Assembly (NCBI GenBank): GCA_024692105.1 | Contig: JAILMZ010000108.1 | Location: forward strand, 1-46,258 | Source of the DNA: Saccharofermentans sp. | GTDB taxonomy: Bacteria; Bacillota_A; Clostridia; Saccharofermentanales; Saccharofermentanaceae | DNA length: 46,258 nucleotides | Reading direction: 5' to 3' | Shown: piece after piece, positions 25,722-34,847 of the stretch | How positions within the stretch are numbered: the first letter of the stretch is position 1 | Layout: each line of letters begins with the position of its first letter | Translations under genes and position numbers: made by a program | Notes under the pieces: generated by a model | What the model saw: only the letters and a program-made list of their open reading frames with translations | Told to the model about the DNA's origin: nothing | The model's database searches: none

Positions 25722-25786
25722 TTGACAACCACCCCTGTCCGAACTAAAATGAAACCACTTTCAATAAATGAATGTCGTTTCATTTT
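25722..25786 (+). promoter_or_regulatory. tetR-type promoter with 10-bp inverted repeat
   Basis: TTGACA (25722-25727), 17 nt, TAAAAT (25745-25750). Perfect arms AAAATGAAAC (25746-25755) and GTTTCATTTT (25777-25786) overlap the -10 and the transcription start. A smaller dyad, TGAAA-CCAC-TTTCA, lies inside. The position suits autorepression by the TetR-family protein encoded next. Confidence 0.75.
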
Positions 25787-25805
25787 TATCAAAGGAGAAT
25801 GGGAA

Positions 25806-26474
25806 ATGCCTAAGGTAACAGAGGATTATTTGGAAGGCAAGCGAAAGATGATCGTGGACTGCGCATATCAGGTGTGCCTGAGAAAACCTGTCGAGATGGT
25901 GACGATCTCAGACGTAATCGCCGAGACCGGAATGAGCCAGGGCGCCATCTACCGCTACTACAGCGGTCTTGATGAGATACTTGCCGATATGCTCACCATG
26001 ATGCGCACAGACTATAACATAATAGATTCTTTCAATGAGATAATGGCCGACAAGTCAGCGGGCATTGAACAGCTGCTTTACCGGGTCTGCGACATACTGG
26101 CAGATGCAATGGAAGACCACATCTCGGATATCCAGAAGATCAATTTCGACCTCGGTGTGATCGCGATCAATGAACCCGAACGTGCAGCAAGGATAATGGC
26201 AAACATCAAAGGTACGGGCAACCTTGAATACCTCGGCCAGCATGCCATGCCTCTCCTGATCGAAGGCGCCGCCAAACTCGGATATAAGCCTGTCGCCACA
26301 CCCGAAGAGATCGGCACATTTTTCTCTGCCGCTTACACAGGCATCGAGAAATACTGCATCATGTCCCGCTGCTACGGAACAGTCGGCCCGAATGTAAAAG
26401 TCGAACCCCATAAGCTGTTCAAGACTCTCGCCGACTCGATCATCCTGTTATTCGGAGGAAAAGTAAATGGCTAA
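25806..26474 (+). CDS. TetR-family transcriptional regulator
   Basis: A 222-residue regulator. The N-terminal helix-turn-helix is visible in VEMVTISDVIAETGMSQGAIYRYYSGLDEIL (spread over residues ~28-58). The C-terminal ligand domain is helical and not specific. The start at 25806 has AGGAG 8 nt upstream. It overlaps the esterase gene by 8 nt, so the two are cotranscribed and coupled. It probably represses its own operon through the inverted repeat in its promoter. The inducer is unknown but may be a substrate or product of the esterase. Confidence 0.93.
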   Translation: MPKVTEDYLEGKRKMIVDCAYQVCLRKPVEMVTISDVIAETGMSQGAIYRYYSGLDEILADMLTMMRTDYNIIDSFNEIMADKSAGIEQLLYRVCDILADAMEDHISDIQKINFDLGVIAINEPERAARIMANIKGTGNLEYLGQHAMPLLIEGAAKLGYKPVATPEEIGTFFSAAYTGIEKYCIMSRCYGTVGPNVKVEPHKLFKTLADSIILLFGGKVNG

Positions 26475-27558
26475 GAATCCTATGCCCACAGGCGAATATG
26501 CAGTAGGAACCATGACTTACTCCCTGTACGGAGAAAGGAACATCGCCTGCCGTGTATATTACCCCATTAATAATGATACAGAAGGCTGCGGCAAGCCCCG
26601 CTACATGTCGCCCGAGCTCTGCAAGAGCGTAAGCAGGACCTTTAGTATCCCCATAAGCTACAACAAGATCGAGAAGTCCGGTAATAACTTCTCGGAATGT
26701 TTCGTGAACGCTCCCTGCGTCGAGGGAAAGAAGTTCCCGCTTGTCGTTTTCAGCCACGGCGCCGGAAGTTACAGGGAAAGCAATTCGTTCATGTGCATCG
26801 ATCTTGCTTCCCACGGATATGTTGTGCTCTGCATCGCGCACCCGGGTCTCGCCGCTTGCGTTGAGTACGATAACGGCACCTTCGAGTATGCCGAGAAGAA
26901 TCTTATGTTTAAGACGTACAAGCCGTATTGGAGAGGTGCTTTTGCCCTGCTGAAGTTCATGAAAGAAACGGGGTCCGACAGAGAGCTTGCAGAAAGATTA
27001 GATACCATCGAGAAGACTTACTGCGAGTATCTTATGAGTAACATCCTCCTTTGGGAAGAAGACACAAAAAGAGCCGTCTCATACGCTAAAGAGAATCTGT
27101 CTTACATGATTGATCTTGATAAAAAGATCGGTGCCATGGGTCACTCGTTCGGCGGTGCGACGGCATATGCCCTTTGTCAGAACGACACGGATTATGTATG
27201 CGGCATCAACCTGGACGGAATAATACTCGGCGACTTTGCAGGCAAGGTTCTTGAGACACCGTTCATGCAGATGAGCTGCGAGGCAAATCTCAACGTGGTG
27301 ACAAGAGTCTATCTTGATCACAGAAAGCCTGTGTATAAGGTCGTGTTCAAGGATTTGCAGCATATCGGTTTCTGTGACCTGAAGTTTGCAATTCCTTCAA
27401 AGAGCATGGTAGGCAAGCTTCCCGCAGATGTCTTGCATGAGAATGTCTGCAGATGCCAGCGTGAGTTTTTCGACGCGTATCTTAAGAAGACGAAAGACCG
27501 TCCGGAGTTAGAGAGCAACGAGGCCGCCACGGCAACTGAGATCGCACCTGATATCTGA
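26467..27558 (+). CDS. PAF-acetylhydrolase-like alpha/beta hydrolase
   Basis: A 363-residue serine hydrolase resembling platelet-activating-factor acetylhydrolase and related lipases. FSHGAGSYRESN supplies the oxyanion region (near residues 95-106), GHSFGGAT carries the nucleophile Ser (near residue 225), and NLDG continues the fold; the C-terminal HIGF is the likely catalytic His. GGAGG lies 8 nt before the ATG inside the tetR coding region. It is the only structural gene clearly in the TetR operon. No signal peptide is visible, so it is probably cytosolic. Substrate unknown. Confidence 0.85.
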   Translation: MAKNPMPTGEYAVGTMTYSLYGERNIACRVYYPINNDTEGCGKPRYMSPELCKSVSRTFSIPISYNKIEKSGNNFSECFVNAPCVEGKKFPLVVFSHGAGSYRESNSFMCIDLASHGYVVLCIAHPGLAACVEYDNGTFEYAEKNLMFKTYKPYWRGAFALLKFMKETGSDRELAERLDTIEKTYCEYLMSNILLWEEDTKRAVSYAKENLSYMIDLDKKIGAMGHSFGGATAYALCQNDTDYVCGINLDGIILGDFAGKVLETPFMQMSCEANLNVVTRVYLDHRKPVYKVVFKDLQHIGFCDLKFAIPSKSMVGKLPADVLHENVCRCQREFFDAYLKKTKDRPELESNEAATATEIAPDI

Positions 27559-27637
27559 TATCTTTTTCCGCCCCGTAATGCGATACAATAGATATTGTTG
27601 TTAGGGGTTCTGTCTCAGTCAAAAGGCGGTAAGTATT

Positions 27638-28840
27638 ATGGAGAAATGGATCAGGTCTGCAATCCCGGCACTGTTAATTCACTGTTCGATTGGAACCGTA
27701 TATTGCTGGAGCACCATTAAGGAAGCCGTGGCAAACGTTATCGGCATGCCGCAGTCGGCAGTAGGTGTGGCTTTCTCCCTTGCAATCTTCTTCCTCGGCA
27801 TGTCTGCCGCTTTCGCAGGCAAACTGGTCGAGCTCAACATCCACAAGTCATCTCTTATCGCGGCGATATGCTTTACCGTCGGAATGGTCGGTACGGGCAT
27901 CACGCTCAAATACTGCACGGGCATCACCGCGCTCATCCTGATATACATCTTCTACGGATGCATCATGGGCATCGGCCTTGGTGTCGGATACCTGACACCC
28001 GTTAAGACCCTGATGCTTTGGTTCAAAGACAACAAAGGTCTTGCCACCGGTATCTCCATCATGGGCTTCGGTCTCGCGAAAGCGATCGCCACGCCTATCA
28101 TGGAAGCACTCCAGAACAGCGTCGGCATCTCGGCTATGTTCATCATTCTCGGGATAGCGTATTTCATCATGATGTTCATCGGCCACCTTCTTCTCAAGAA
28201 GCCTTCTGACTGGGTCGAAGCAAAGACAAACAATGACTTCAGTTATTCTGTTTTAAAGAACAAGACTTTCGTAGGTATCTGGCTCATCTTCTACATCAAC
28301 ATCCACTGCGGCCTGATGCTCATCTCATACGAGAAGCAGTTCCTCGGCACGCGTTTTGAAGGCGCCGCATCGCTTGCGGTCATAATAAGCGTAATACCTT
28401 CAGTAACTGCCATTTGCAACGCGCTCGGAAGGATCGGCTATTCGACTATATCCGACAAGCTTAAGGACAGGAGCCTTATCTATGTCATCATCTTCATCTC
28501 ATGCATCGTCATCTGCGGACTGTCGTTCGGAATAATAAACGGCGTACTGGTCATCATATTGCTGATGGTGGTCAACCTCGGTTACGGCGGCGGCTTTTCT
28601 ACCCTGCCCGCGCTTCTGGAATCACGTTTCGGCATGAAGAACATCTCGAAGATACACGGTCTTACATTGTCCGCGTGGGCCATCGCAGGTCTTACGGGAA
28701 ACACGCTCTCCGAAGTGATACTGAACAATACGGGCAACAACTATCAGGTCATCATAATAACGGCTGGCGCTTTGTATGCGGTCGCCCTGGTCATCTGCTA
28801 TCTGCTGGTGTTTGACCGTTCGCCGAAAGCAGAAGCTTAA
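27638..28840 (+). CDS. OFA-family MFS transporter
   Basis: A 400-residue transporter with about 12 helices. The start, IHCSIGTVYCWSTIKEAV, and YGCIMGIGLGVGYLTPVKTLMLWFKDNKGLATGI (its two halves near residues 105-140) are typical of the oxalate:formate antiporter family of the MFS, which exchange carboxylates. The gene is preceded by TACAAT at about 27585 and by AAGGCGG ahead of the ATG. It lies 79 nt after the hydrolase gene and may be separately transcribed. Its stop shares bases with the stop of the convergent zinc-ribbon gene. The substrate is unknown; oxalate is not implied. Confidence 0.88.
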   Translation: MEKWIRSAIPALLIHCSIGTVYCWSTIKEAVANVIGMPQSAVGVAFSLAIFFLGMSAAFAGKLVELNIHKSSLIAAICFTVGMVGTGITLKYCTGITALILIYIFYGCIMGIGLGVGYLTPVKTLMLWFKDNKGLATGISIMGFGLAKAIATPIMEALQNSVGISAMFIILGIAYFIMMFIGHLLLKKPSDWVEAKTNNDFSYSVLKNKTFVGIWLIFYINIHCGLMLISYEKQFLGTRFEGAASLAVIISVIPSVTAICNALGRIGYSTISDKLKDRSLIYVIIFISCIVICGLSFGIINGVLVIILLMVVNLGYGGGFSTLPALLESRFGMKNISKIHGLTLSAWAIAGLTGNTLSEVILNNTGNNYQVIIITAGALYAVALVICYLLVFDRSPKAEA

Positions 28841-30216
28841 GCCTGCATATCTGAATCACTGATATATTCGGAGTTATTGAAATCGATCTTGGCTCTAGAG
28901 TCGTAATAGACTTCTGCCGGAGGTCTTGTACCGACGATCATGTTCGTCTCGTTGCGGAGCTTCATGTATGAATCGCGCCTCTTGGTCGCGACCGCCACAA
29001 ACGGCTTGGTCATGATGTTAGCAATCGGCTCGATCTTGTCCTTGATGTTGAACTTAAAGACATATCCGCCGATGCACAGTATGCCGATCGGCGATGCCAG
29101 GAGGACGAGTCCGATCAGGAACGCCAGACCCATGCCGGAATTCATGAAGGCCATGCCCGCGAAGAACAGCGCCGCAAGGAACCCTGCAAATATTGCAAGG
29201 CCGAGGATGATGAGAAGCACATCCACGATGCGGTGGCGGATGAGGCGGAGGCGTCTTTTCGTCTTGTCGACGGGAAGGTAGCCGTCTGTCTTTCCGGTCT
29301 GTCCGTTAACGGCGCACATGTAATTCTGGTCACCGTACCTGAAGTTCAGGAACCATACCGGATAGAGATCGTATGTGTGTTCGAGATCGTACGGTCTTGC
29401 CGCGCACGCGCCGAACTTGATCTTGTCGTAGTCGTTGAAAGAAAGCTCCGCGGTCTCTTTTCCGTACTGCTCCATGCGGTAGAGTATGCGGTCACAGAGG
29501 TTGTCCGTCGTAAGGTTGAACTTCTGTGCATAGAAACCCTGAAGATAGGAAGTGTTGAACGGTTTTCGCTGCGAGACGTCGAACGGTTCTATCGCCTCCA
29601 TGAGCGCATCGCCTATCTCGAGAGAACCGTCAAAAGGTACGTTGTTGTACTTGACATCGAAATCAGAAAACAGTCTGTACTTGCCCTTGTAAAGCGCCTT
29701 CAGCTTGATGCCTTCTCCCCTGGTGCTGACCTTGCATCGGGAACTCATTATCCAGAAAGGAACATATATGCCTCTGACGCTCATGAGATTGCGCTTGTTG
29801 AAATAATCCTTCGGCACATACTTCTTTGACTTTGCAAACTCGATGATCTTCTGCTCTGCCTCTTCCCTTGTTACCTTGAACGGGATGATGTGTTCCGGGC
29901 GGAACTGTTTCGAGAGCCTTCTGCTTATGATGGCAGGAGAACCGCAGAAAGAGCATGCTGTCGCCGAAGTGTTCTTGTCTGTGATAAGGACTGCGCCGCA
30001 GTTGTCACAGACGATCTCGCACTTATCGTCTTCAGTCTCGTCTGCCTCGCCGTTATCTATCTTCGGGAGCAGCTGCAGAAGTTCGAATTTCTCGGGGCTG
30101 TAACTGTTGCCGCAGAAGCTGCATTTGAGATGCTGCTCCACCGGATCGAAAACGAGCTTGCCGCCGCAGGACGGGCACTTGCTGTCACGAGTTGATATGT
30201 CTTTCAGGTCTTCCAT
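28837..30216 (-). CDS. Membrane protein with N-terminal double zinc ribbon
   Basis: A 459-residue protein. Two zinc ribbons open it: CPSCGG/CSFCG (residues 14-17 and 32-35) and CDNCG/CSFCG (70-73 and 88-91). A soluble region of ~220 residues follows (FRPEHIIPFKVTREEAE; YLQGFYAQKFNLT; VWFLNFRYGDQNYMCAVNGQTG), then two or three helices near residues 335-385 and a C-terminal tail. This layout is common in Clostridia as a TFIIB-type zinc-ribbon protein of unknown role. The start at 30216 has no ribosome binding site but TATAAT 6 nt upstream. Its stop overlaps the convergent transporter stop. Confidence 0.82.
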   Translation of the reverse strand: MEDLKDISTRDSKCPSCGGKLVFDPVEQHLKCSFCGNSYSPEKFELLQLLPKIDNGEADETEDDKCEIVCDNCGAVLITDKNTSATACSFCGSPAIISRRLSKQFRPEHIIPFKVTREEAEQKIIEFAKSKKYVPKDYFNKRNLMSVRGIYVPFWIMSSRCKVSTRGEGIKLKALYKGKYRLFSDFDVKYNNVPFDGSLEIGDALMEAIEPFDVSQRKPFNTSYLQGFYAQKFNLTTDNLCDRILYRMEQYGKETAELSFNDYDKIKFGACAARPYDLEHTYDLYPVWFLNFRYGDQNYMCAVNGQTGKTDGYLPVDKTKRRLRLIRHRIVDVLLIILGLAIFAGFLAALFFAGMAFMNSGMGLAFLIGLVLLASPIGILCIGGYVFKFNIKDKIEPIANIMTKPFVAVATKRRDSYMKLRNETNMIVGTRPPAEVYYDSRAKIDFNNSEYISDSDMQA

Positions 30217-30230
30217 AATCCAATTATACT
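30217..30230 (-). promoter_or_regulatory. -10 box for leaderless zinc-ribbon mRNA
   Basis: TATAAT at 30228-30223, then tggatt and the ATG at 30216; no Shine-Dalgarno sequence. Confidence 0.65.
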
Positions 30231-30339
30231 AGTCAGCGCTCCGGGTTGTGCAAGAATTAAAACAAGGTGGCGCTAAGTCCCCTTGGGTAGTAAACTGACC
30301 TTGTAACCATTTTTGTAACATCTCCGATCTTGAAAGCAC

Positions 30340-31965
30340 ATGACAAAGAAGAGAAAAAAGAAAGCGATAATCATCACTGCGATAGTTATGTTTGCCGGGA
30401 TACTGCTGGTTCTGGCAGGTTTCTTTGGCGGCTGGTTTGTCGGGTTGTTCTATGAGGACTTTGATTTCCGGAACATAACTTCTGAAGATCTCGGCAAAAA
30501 CGTCGAAACGGATATCATGGTTTATTACGACGATATCGATCTGGAAGATAAGACTCTGCAGCTCGTGGGTGACATGAGCGGAGACTATAAATATATCCTG
30601 CTGGACTTTTCACATGCGAGCGACGAAGTCGAACAATCATACTATTCCAAGAACTTTCAGTACATTACGATCAGCGGCCGGTTGCGGGCTGTTGACGATG
30701 CCGAATACCAGGAAGTTGCCGAGAGCCTTTACAGGCTGTATGACTATTTGTACGAGAAGAACAACCTCCGGGAAAGAGGCGTAACACTGGATGAGTTCCA
30801 TGAATTCATGCTCGAACCGGTGATCCCCTATTGCATCGAAGTCAGGTCTATCGATTCATTCAACTGGATGCCCTTCATTCCCATCGGAATAATCGTCTTC
30901 GTTGTCGCACTCCTTTTTGAGATATGCTTTATCTTCGAGCTAAAGAAGAGGATCGTTATACCTGTCGTGTTGGGGATCCTTATCCTTATTCCGCTTATCA
31001 TGTTCTTCGATCACATCAGGACCATGCTGACGATCAACAAGGTAACGGACGGACTGTATACGATGACGAATCTCGAATGCACGGACACACAAAGCATGCT
31101 TGATTCAGGATCCGGCAGCATCGATGATATGTTTATCTGGATCAGCGATAATCACTTATACGGCATGGCGGGTTTGTTGGAAGAAAACAAAGTCGGTTTC
31201 GGATGTTCGGCTTTCGCTGCCGTTACGCCTGAAGGAGACCACCTGTTCGGACGCAATTTCGATCTGTTCGAGACAGACATCCTGCTGGTCTATTCAAACC
31301 CCGACGGTGCCTACGAGTCTATCGGCATAGCCGACCTCGGTTTTTTGGGCGTCGGACAAAATGCTCCGATAAGTCCTGATTCAGCCCTTGGAAAACTTAT
31401 CATGGTGATCACTCCTTATATGGTCGTTGACGGCATGAACGAGAAAGGCGTCGGCACGGGGATCCTTCAGCTCAACATCGAAGAGACACACCAGGATAAC
31501 GGCAAGCCTGACCTTCTGGTCTTCTGCGCCATACGCGGGATCCTGGATAACTGCGCTTCGGTCGATGAGGCACTGGAATTCCTGGATTCTTACGATATTC
31601 AATCCGGTCTGGACGCTGACTACCAGCTGTTCATTACCGATACATCCGGCAAATACGTCGTCGTAGAATGGCTCGGCGGTGAGATGACCGTTGTGGAATA
31701 CCCCTGCTGCACTAACAGCGTGATCGCACCCGGAGAATACTACAACATGGGAGATCCCGACGACAGGCTTGATACCATGGCCGGCTGCCTCGGCAATGAT
31801 ATGGTCGTCACAGAGACGGAAGCGATGACCATCCTCGATCTGGTCCACAACGAAGATATGACAGAATGGTCTTGTGTCTACAACCTCGATGACTTCACCG
31901 TAAGCATCTGTCTCGACTCTGATTATGAGAATGTCTACACGTTCAGTGTGGACGATCTGAGATGA
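30340..31965 (+). CDS. Membrane-anchored Ntn hydrolase, choloylglycine/penicillin-acylase type
   Basis: A 541-residue fusion. The N-terminal ~235 residues have one helix (10-35), an extracytoplasmic segment, and two helices (~176-225). The C-terminal ~300 residues are a linear amide C-N hydrolase of the choloylglycine hydrolase family, with the nucleophile Cys289 in GFGCSAFAAVTPEGDHLFGRNFDL. In this family the cysteine normally becomes N-terminal after processing, so the protein may be cleaved before Cys289, freeing the enzyme from its membrane part; that is inference. Bile salts are only one possible substrate; acyl-homoserine lactones or peptides are others. No clear ribosome binding site precedes the ATG. 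Confidence 0.82.
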   Translation: MTKKRKKKAIIITAIVMFAGILLVLAGFFGGWFVGLFYEDFDFRNITSEDLGKNVETDIMVYYDDIDLEDKTLQLVGDMSGDYKYILLDFSHASDEVEQSYYSKNFQYITISGRLRAVDDAEYQEVAESLYRLYDYLYEKNNLRERGVTLDEFHEFMLEPVIPYCIEVRSIDSFNWMPFIPIGIIVFVVALLFEICFIFELKKRIVIPVVLGILILIPLIMFFDHIRTMLTINKVTDGLYTMTNLECTDTQSMLDSGSGSIDDMFIWISDNHLYGMAGLLEENKVGFGCSAFAAVTPEGDHLFGRNFDLFETDILLVYSNPDGAYESIGIADLGFLGVGQNAPISPDSALGKLIMVITPYMVVDGMNEKGVGTGILQLNIEETHQDNGKPDLLVFCAIRGILDNCASVDEALEFLDSYDIQSGLDADYQLFITDTSGKYVVVEWLGGEMTVVEYPCCTNSVIAPGEYYNMGDPDDRLDTMAGCLGNDMVVTETEAMTILDLVHNEDMTEWSCVYNLDDFTVSICLDSDYENVYTFSVDDLR

Positions 31966-31971
31966 TCCTGA

Positions 31972-34407
31972 TCAGCCGCGTTCCCCGTAATAAGTCCTCG
32001 CGCGGTTGTTAATGATCTCAATTACCTCATCCAAAGACTTGTCCCCAGCAAAGTATGCCTGGATCTCTTCTCTCATGATGATCATTATCGAAGAATCCGT
32101 CATGTTCTTCCTGTCTACTGAAGCAATTATGTCACGGTAGACATCGATCAGTTCTTCACCCGGTTCTGCAAGTCCGAGCATCTGCCTCTCGCTCTCGGTC
32201 CAAGCATTGTAGTAGTCACTGTAATCTTCCAGTTCTTCTTCGCACCTGGCATCGAAAGCAGTCTCCGTTACCGGTATGCCTCCTGCTACCTGCGGGAGCA
32301 CATCGTCGGACAGGATGTATTCTATGAACTGCCAGCATCCGTCCCGGCACTGGCTCTGCGCCGCGATCGCCACGGAACCTTTGATGTTTGCAACGGGACC
32401 GCTGCCGTCAGAAGACGGTGTTCCGACAAAGGCATCGCCGTGGAATATGCTTGTGGAAAAATACATGTAAGTGAAACTGTCTATCTCTCTTGATCCGCCT
32501 TCCAGTTCATATAGAGCTTCGTATGCCAGCTCGCGGTCAGAGGGCGGGTCTATGACGCAGTTCTTGGCGTACTCGCACGCTTCTTTGAACGCTTCGTTGT
32601 CAAAGTTCACTTCGCCGTCAGTAATGAACAGTTCAGGCTGTGTCCTAATGACCGCCGTAAGGAAATCCAGCCGGGTCATCATCATCGGATCCGTTCCGTT
32701 GCAGGGGCCGCTTACATATTCTTCATACTGCTCGAAAGTAAATCCCTTCTGGCCCTCGGCTATATCATCTTTCTTAACTTCGAGGCCGGTCACGGTAAAC
32801 GTAAGCGGGATCTGGTAGAGCTTGTCGCCGGTCTTGGAAAGCTGAAGGATGTTATCCATTATCGGGACATCTGATTTCTCAAGATAATAACTCAGATCTA
32901 TCAGGTATTCATCGCTGTAAAGCTGGTTATAAGAAGCACCGTCCAGAATGATGTCCGGTCCTTCGCCCGCCATAAGGTCCACCATAAGACCATAGCTCAT
33001 ATCGCTGGCGGCATTGAGATAGAAATCATTGATCGCGGGATCGAATTCGTTCGTGAACTGTCCTGCCACTTCCATCTCAAGACTGTCATCAGCCTCGGCA
33101 ACCACTGCCATGTTGGAATAGTCTGCGTAGTTAGCCATATTGTATTCATCGCTTACGACGATGAAGTACTCATTATTCGTCTCATTGAAATCGCATACGG
33201 CCTGAGCGATCGCAGGGTCCAGATCATCAAGAGATGCAACGGTAACGATGGTCTTGCCGATATTGGGATTGGTATCGCATTTGGTGAGCTTCATGAGAGC
33301 GCTGTCATAATGAACTCTGTAATTAGGCTCGACTACCATCCAGGTGCCGCAAAGAATGATGCTGTTATCGTCGGCAGAAAGAACTTCCAGGCTGTCTATC
33401 AGACTCCTGTTGATGTTGCACCAGTCGAACGAGAATATCTGCTCTACTGACTGGGCATTCGTATCTATCTTGAAGATGCCTTCTTCGGTCATTGAAAGAG
33501 GACCTATCGACGGAGAATACACCATGTTCTCCATGGGTATTCCGTCAAGATATGACATGTCATCCTTGCAAGCCTTTATACTGCAATTCTCGAAATCAAA
33601 TTCTATCCAGTAATCTTCGCTCTCGCCGTAAGTCTTGAGCTTTGCTACGGCATGGTCTTTATTTGTTACGATCGGATCGTATATCTCGTATGTGTTTACC
33701 GTGGGAAGGATGTCTGAGACATCGGTGATATGTGCTTCCCCGGATTCGTCATAAAGAGCGATGGCGATAGTACAGTTTTCGCCTTTGTCCAGAGTGGTCA
33801 GCTCATATTCCTTTCCGTTGCCGAGGTGGCGCTGCCATCCGAAGACTTCGTACACACCGTACTCTTCTGCAAGGGCATCACAGTATTCCTCTGTCGAGAC
33901 ATTCACTTCATAGGTTTCCGGATCTATGGTTACCGTCCAGTTCTCGAAAGCTGCGTAGGAAAGATATGTTCCTTCTATCCGGATCTGCTCATCATCGGAA
34001 TAACCCCAATCGGCATAGAAATAGCCGTTTGCAAGTTCTTCGCATCCGTTCTCATAGAGATAATCATTAAGCTCTATCTCCTTCTGGGGAACGAGATCCG
34101 CATTGCAGATTATGAGCCTTGCATCATAGTATTCCTTGTTAAGAGAACTCTCATAACTTGCACCGTCCGGAATGGGATAGTCGATGTTTTTGACGAACAC
34201 ATAGTTGCCGTTGCTCTGGCCTGCATAGACCAGTTGCGAACGCTCGCCTTCGGACTCTACGATGTCAGAATATTCAACTGTATACCAAGGGATATCTTCG
34301 GTATAGATCTTGGCTCCTGTCTTGCTGCCTGCGCAAGAACAAAGAATGAATTGGGGCAGTATAAGAGCCCCTGCGGTTATGACCGCTGTCAGTTTTGTTT
34401 TCTTCAT
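31972..34407 (-). CDS. Large lipoprotein with C-terminal family 1 solute-binding domain
   Basis: An 811-residue lipoprotein. The signal peptide ends ILCSC, with Cys25 the likely lipidated residue. Residues ~40-380 are beta-rich with repeated YxxxDP/ITDVSD-type segments, resembling a propeller. Residues ~383-811 form an extracellular solute-binding protein (ABC family 1) domain: AVCDFNETNNEYFIVVS, DIILDGASYNQLYSD, YQIPLTFTVTGLEVKKD, GSVAIAAQSQCRDGCWQFIEYIL and GIPVTETAF. No permease or ATPase gene is nearby, so it may be a sensor or a partner of a distant transporter. The start follows TATACT by 7 nt with no ribosome binding site. Confidence 0.85.
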   Translation of the reverse strand: MKKTKLTAVITAGALILPQFILCSCAGSKTGAKIYTEDIPWYTVEYSDIVESEGERSQLVYAGQSNGNYVFVKNIDYPIPDGASYESSLNKEYYDARLIICNADLVPQKEIELNDYLYENGCEELANGYFYADWGYSDDEQIRIEGTYLSYAAFENWTVTIDPETYEVNVSTEEYCDALAEEYGVYEVFGWQRHLGNGKEYELTTLDKGENCTIAIALYDESGEAHITDVSDILPTVNTYEIYDPIVTNKDHAVAKLKTYGESEDYWIEFDFENCSIKACKDDMSYLDGIPMENMVYSPSIGPLSMTEEGIFKIDTNAQSVEQIFSFDWCNINRSLIDSLEVLSADDNSIILCGTWMVVEPNYRVHYDSALMKLTKCDTNPNIGKTIVTVASLDDLDPAIAQAVCDFNETNNEYFIVVSDEYNMANYADYSNMAVVAEADDSLEMEVAGQFTNEFDPAINDFYLNAASDMSYGLMVDLMAGEGPDIILDGASYNQLYSDEYLIDLSYYLEKSDVPIMDNILQLSKTGDKLYQIPLTFTVTGLEVKKDDIAEGQKGFTFEQYEEYVSGPCNGTDPMMMTRLDFLTAVIRTQPELFITDGEVNFDNEAFKEACEYAKNCVIDPPSDRELAYEALYELEGGSREIDSFTYMYFSTSIFHGDAFVGTPSSDGSGPVANIKGSVAIAAQSQCRDGCWQFIEYILSDDVLPQVAGGIPVTETAFDARCEEELEDYSDYYNAWTESERQMLGLAEPGEELIDVYRDIIASVDRKNMTDSSIMIIMREEIQAYFAGDKSLDEVIEIINNRARTYYGERG

Positions 34408-34420
34408 AAACCCGAGTATA
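34408..34420 (-). promoter_or_regulatory. -10 box for leaderless solute-binding lipoprotein mRNA
   Basis: TATACT at 34420-34415, then cgggttt and the ATG at 34407. Confidence 0.5.
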
Positions 34421-34466
34421 ACGCAGGCTTAAATGTGAGACAGTATCAAAACAAGGCAATAATGAA

Positions 34467-34805
34467 TCACTTAAATAAGACTATGGTGATCCCGTTATTA
34501 TCCATACCCCAGTCTATATCCCTGCGGACCTCGGGGCATGCTGCAGCAAGCCTTCTTCCCTCTTCGCTGAACGGGCCCAGATCTTCGCCCGCGCACATAT
34601 CCTTGATCACGCCTCTTCTCATGTACTCGGTAAGCTTCTGACGGCACGCCGTCTTTATGGCACCGCCTTTCCCTGTGGAACCGTAGCCGTGGATGATCTT
34701 GATGCATTTAACACCCGTCGCACGCTCCGCGTAGATACGGTTGTTGAGGGTGTTCATTGCTGCCTGTGCGGTAGGCATGCCTGTCTCGAGGTTTATCGTC
34801 TTCAT
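34467..34805 (-). CDS. Smr-domain-like protein
   Basis: A 112-residue protein resembling the Smr (small MutS-related) domain, which in other proteins has nuclease or RNA-binding activity. The family features are the N-terminal DLH-like strand, here INLETGMPTAQA, then KCIKIIHGYGSTGKGGAIK (residues ~33-51), which matches the HGxG segment. The start at 34805 has TGTTATAAT (TATAAT 34817-34812) 6 nt upstream and no ribosome binding site. It has no coupled neighbour. The substrate is unknown. Confidence 0.8.
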   Translation of the reverse strand: MKTINLETGMPTAQAAMNTLNNRIYAERATGVKCIKIIHGYGSTGKGGAIKTACRQKLTEYMRRGVIKDMCAGEDLGPFSEEGRRLAAACPEVRRDIDWGMDNNGITIVLFK

Positions 34806-34820
34806 AAAGGCATTATAACA
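34806..34820 (-). promoter_or_regulatory. Extended -10 promoter for leaderless Smr mRNA
   Basis: TGTTATAAT, -10 at 34817-34812, then gccttt and the ATG at 34805. Confidence 0.7.
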
Positions 34821-34847
34821 TTGCGGTCTTTCGGCATATCTGCAGAT

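Noticed and set aside
28837..28840. Frameshift or fusion between the OFA transporter and zinc-ribbon genes
   Set aside because: They are convergent; the two stops merely share the TTAA palindrome.
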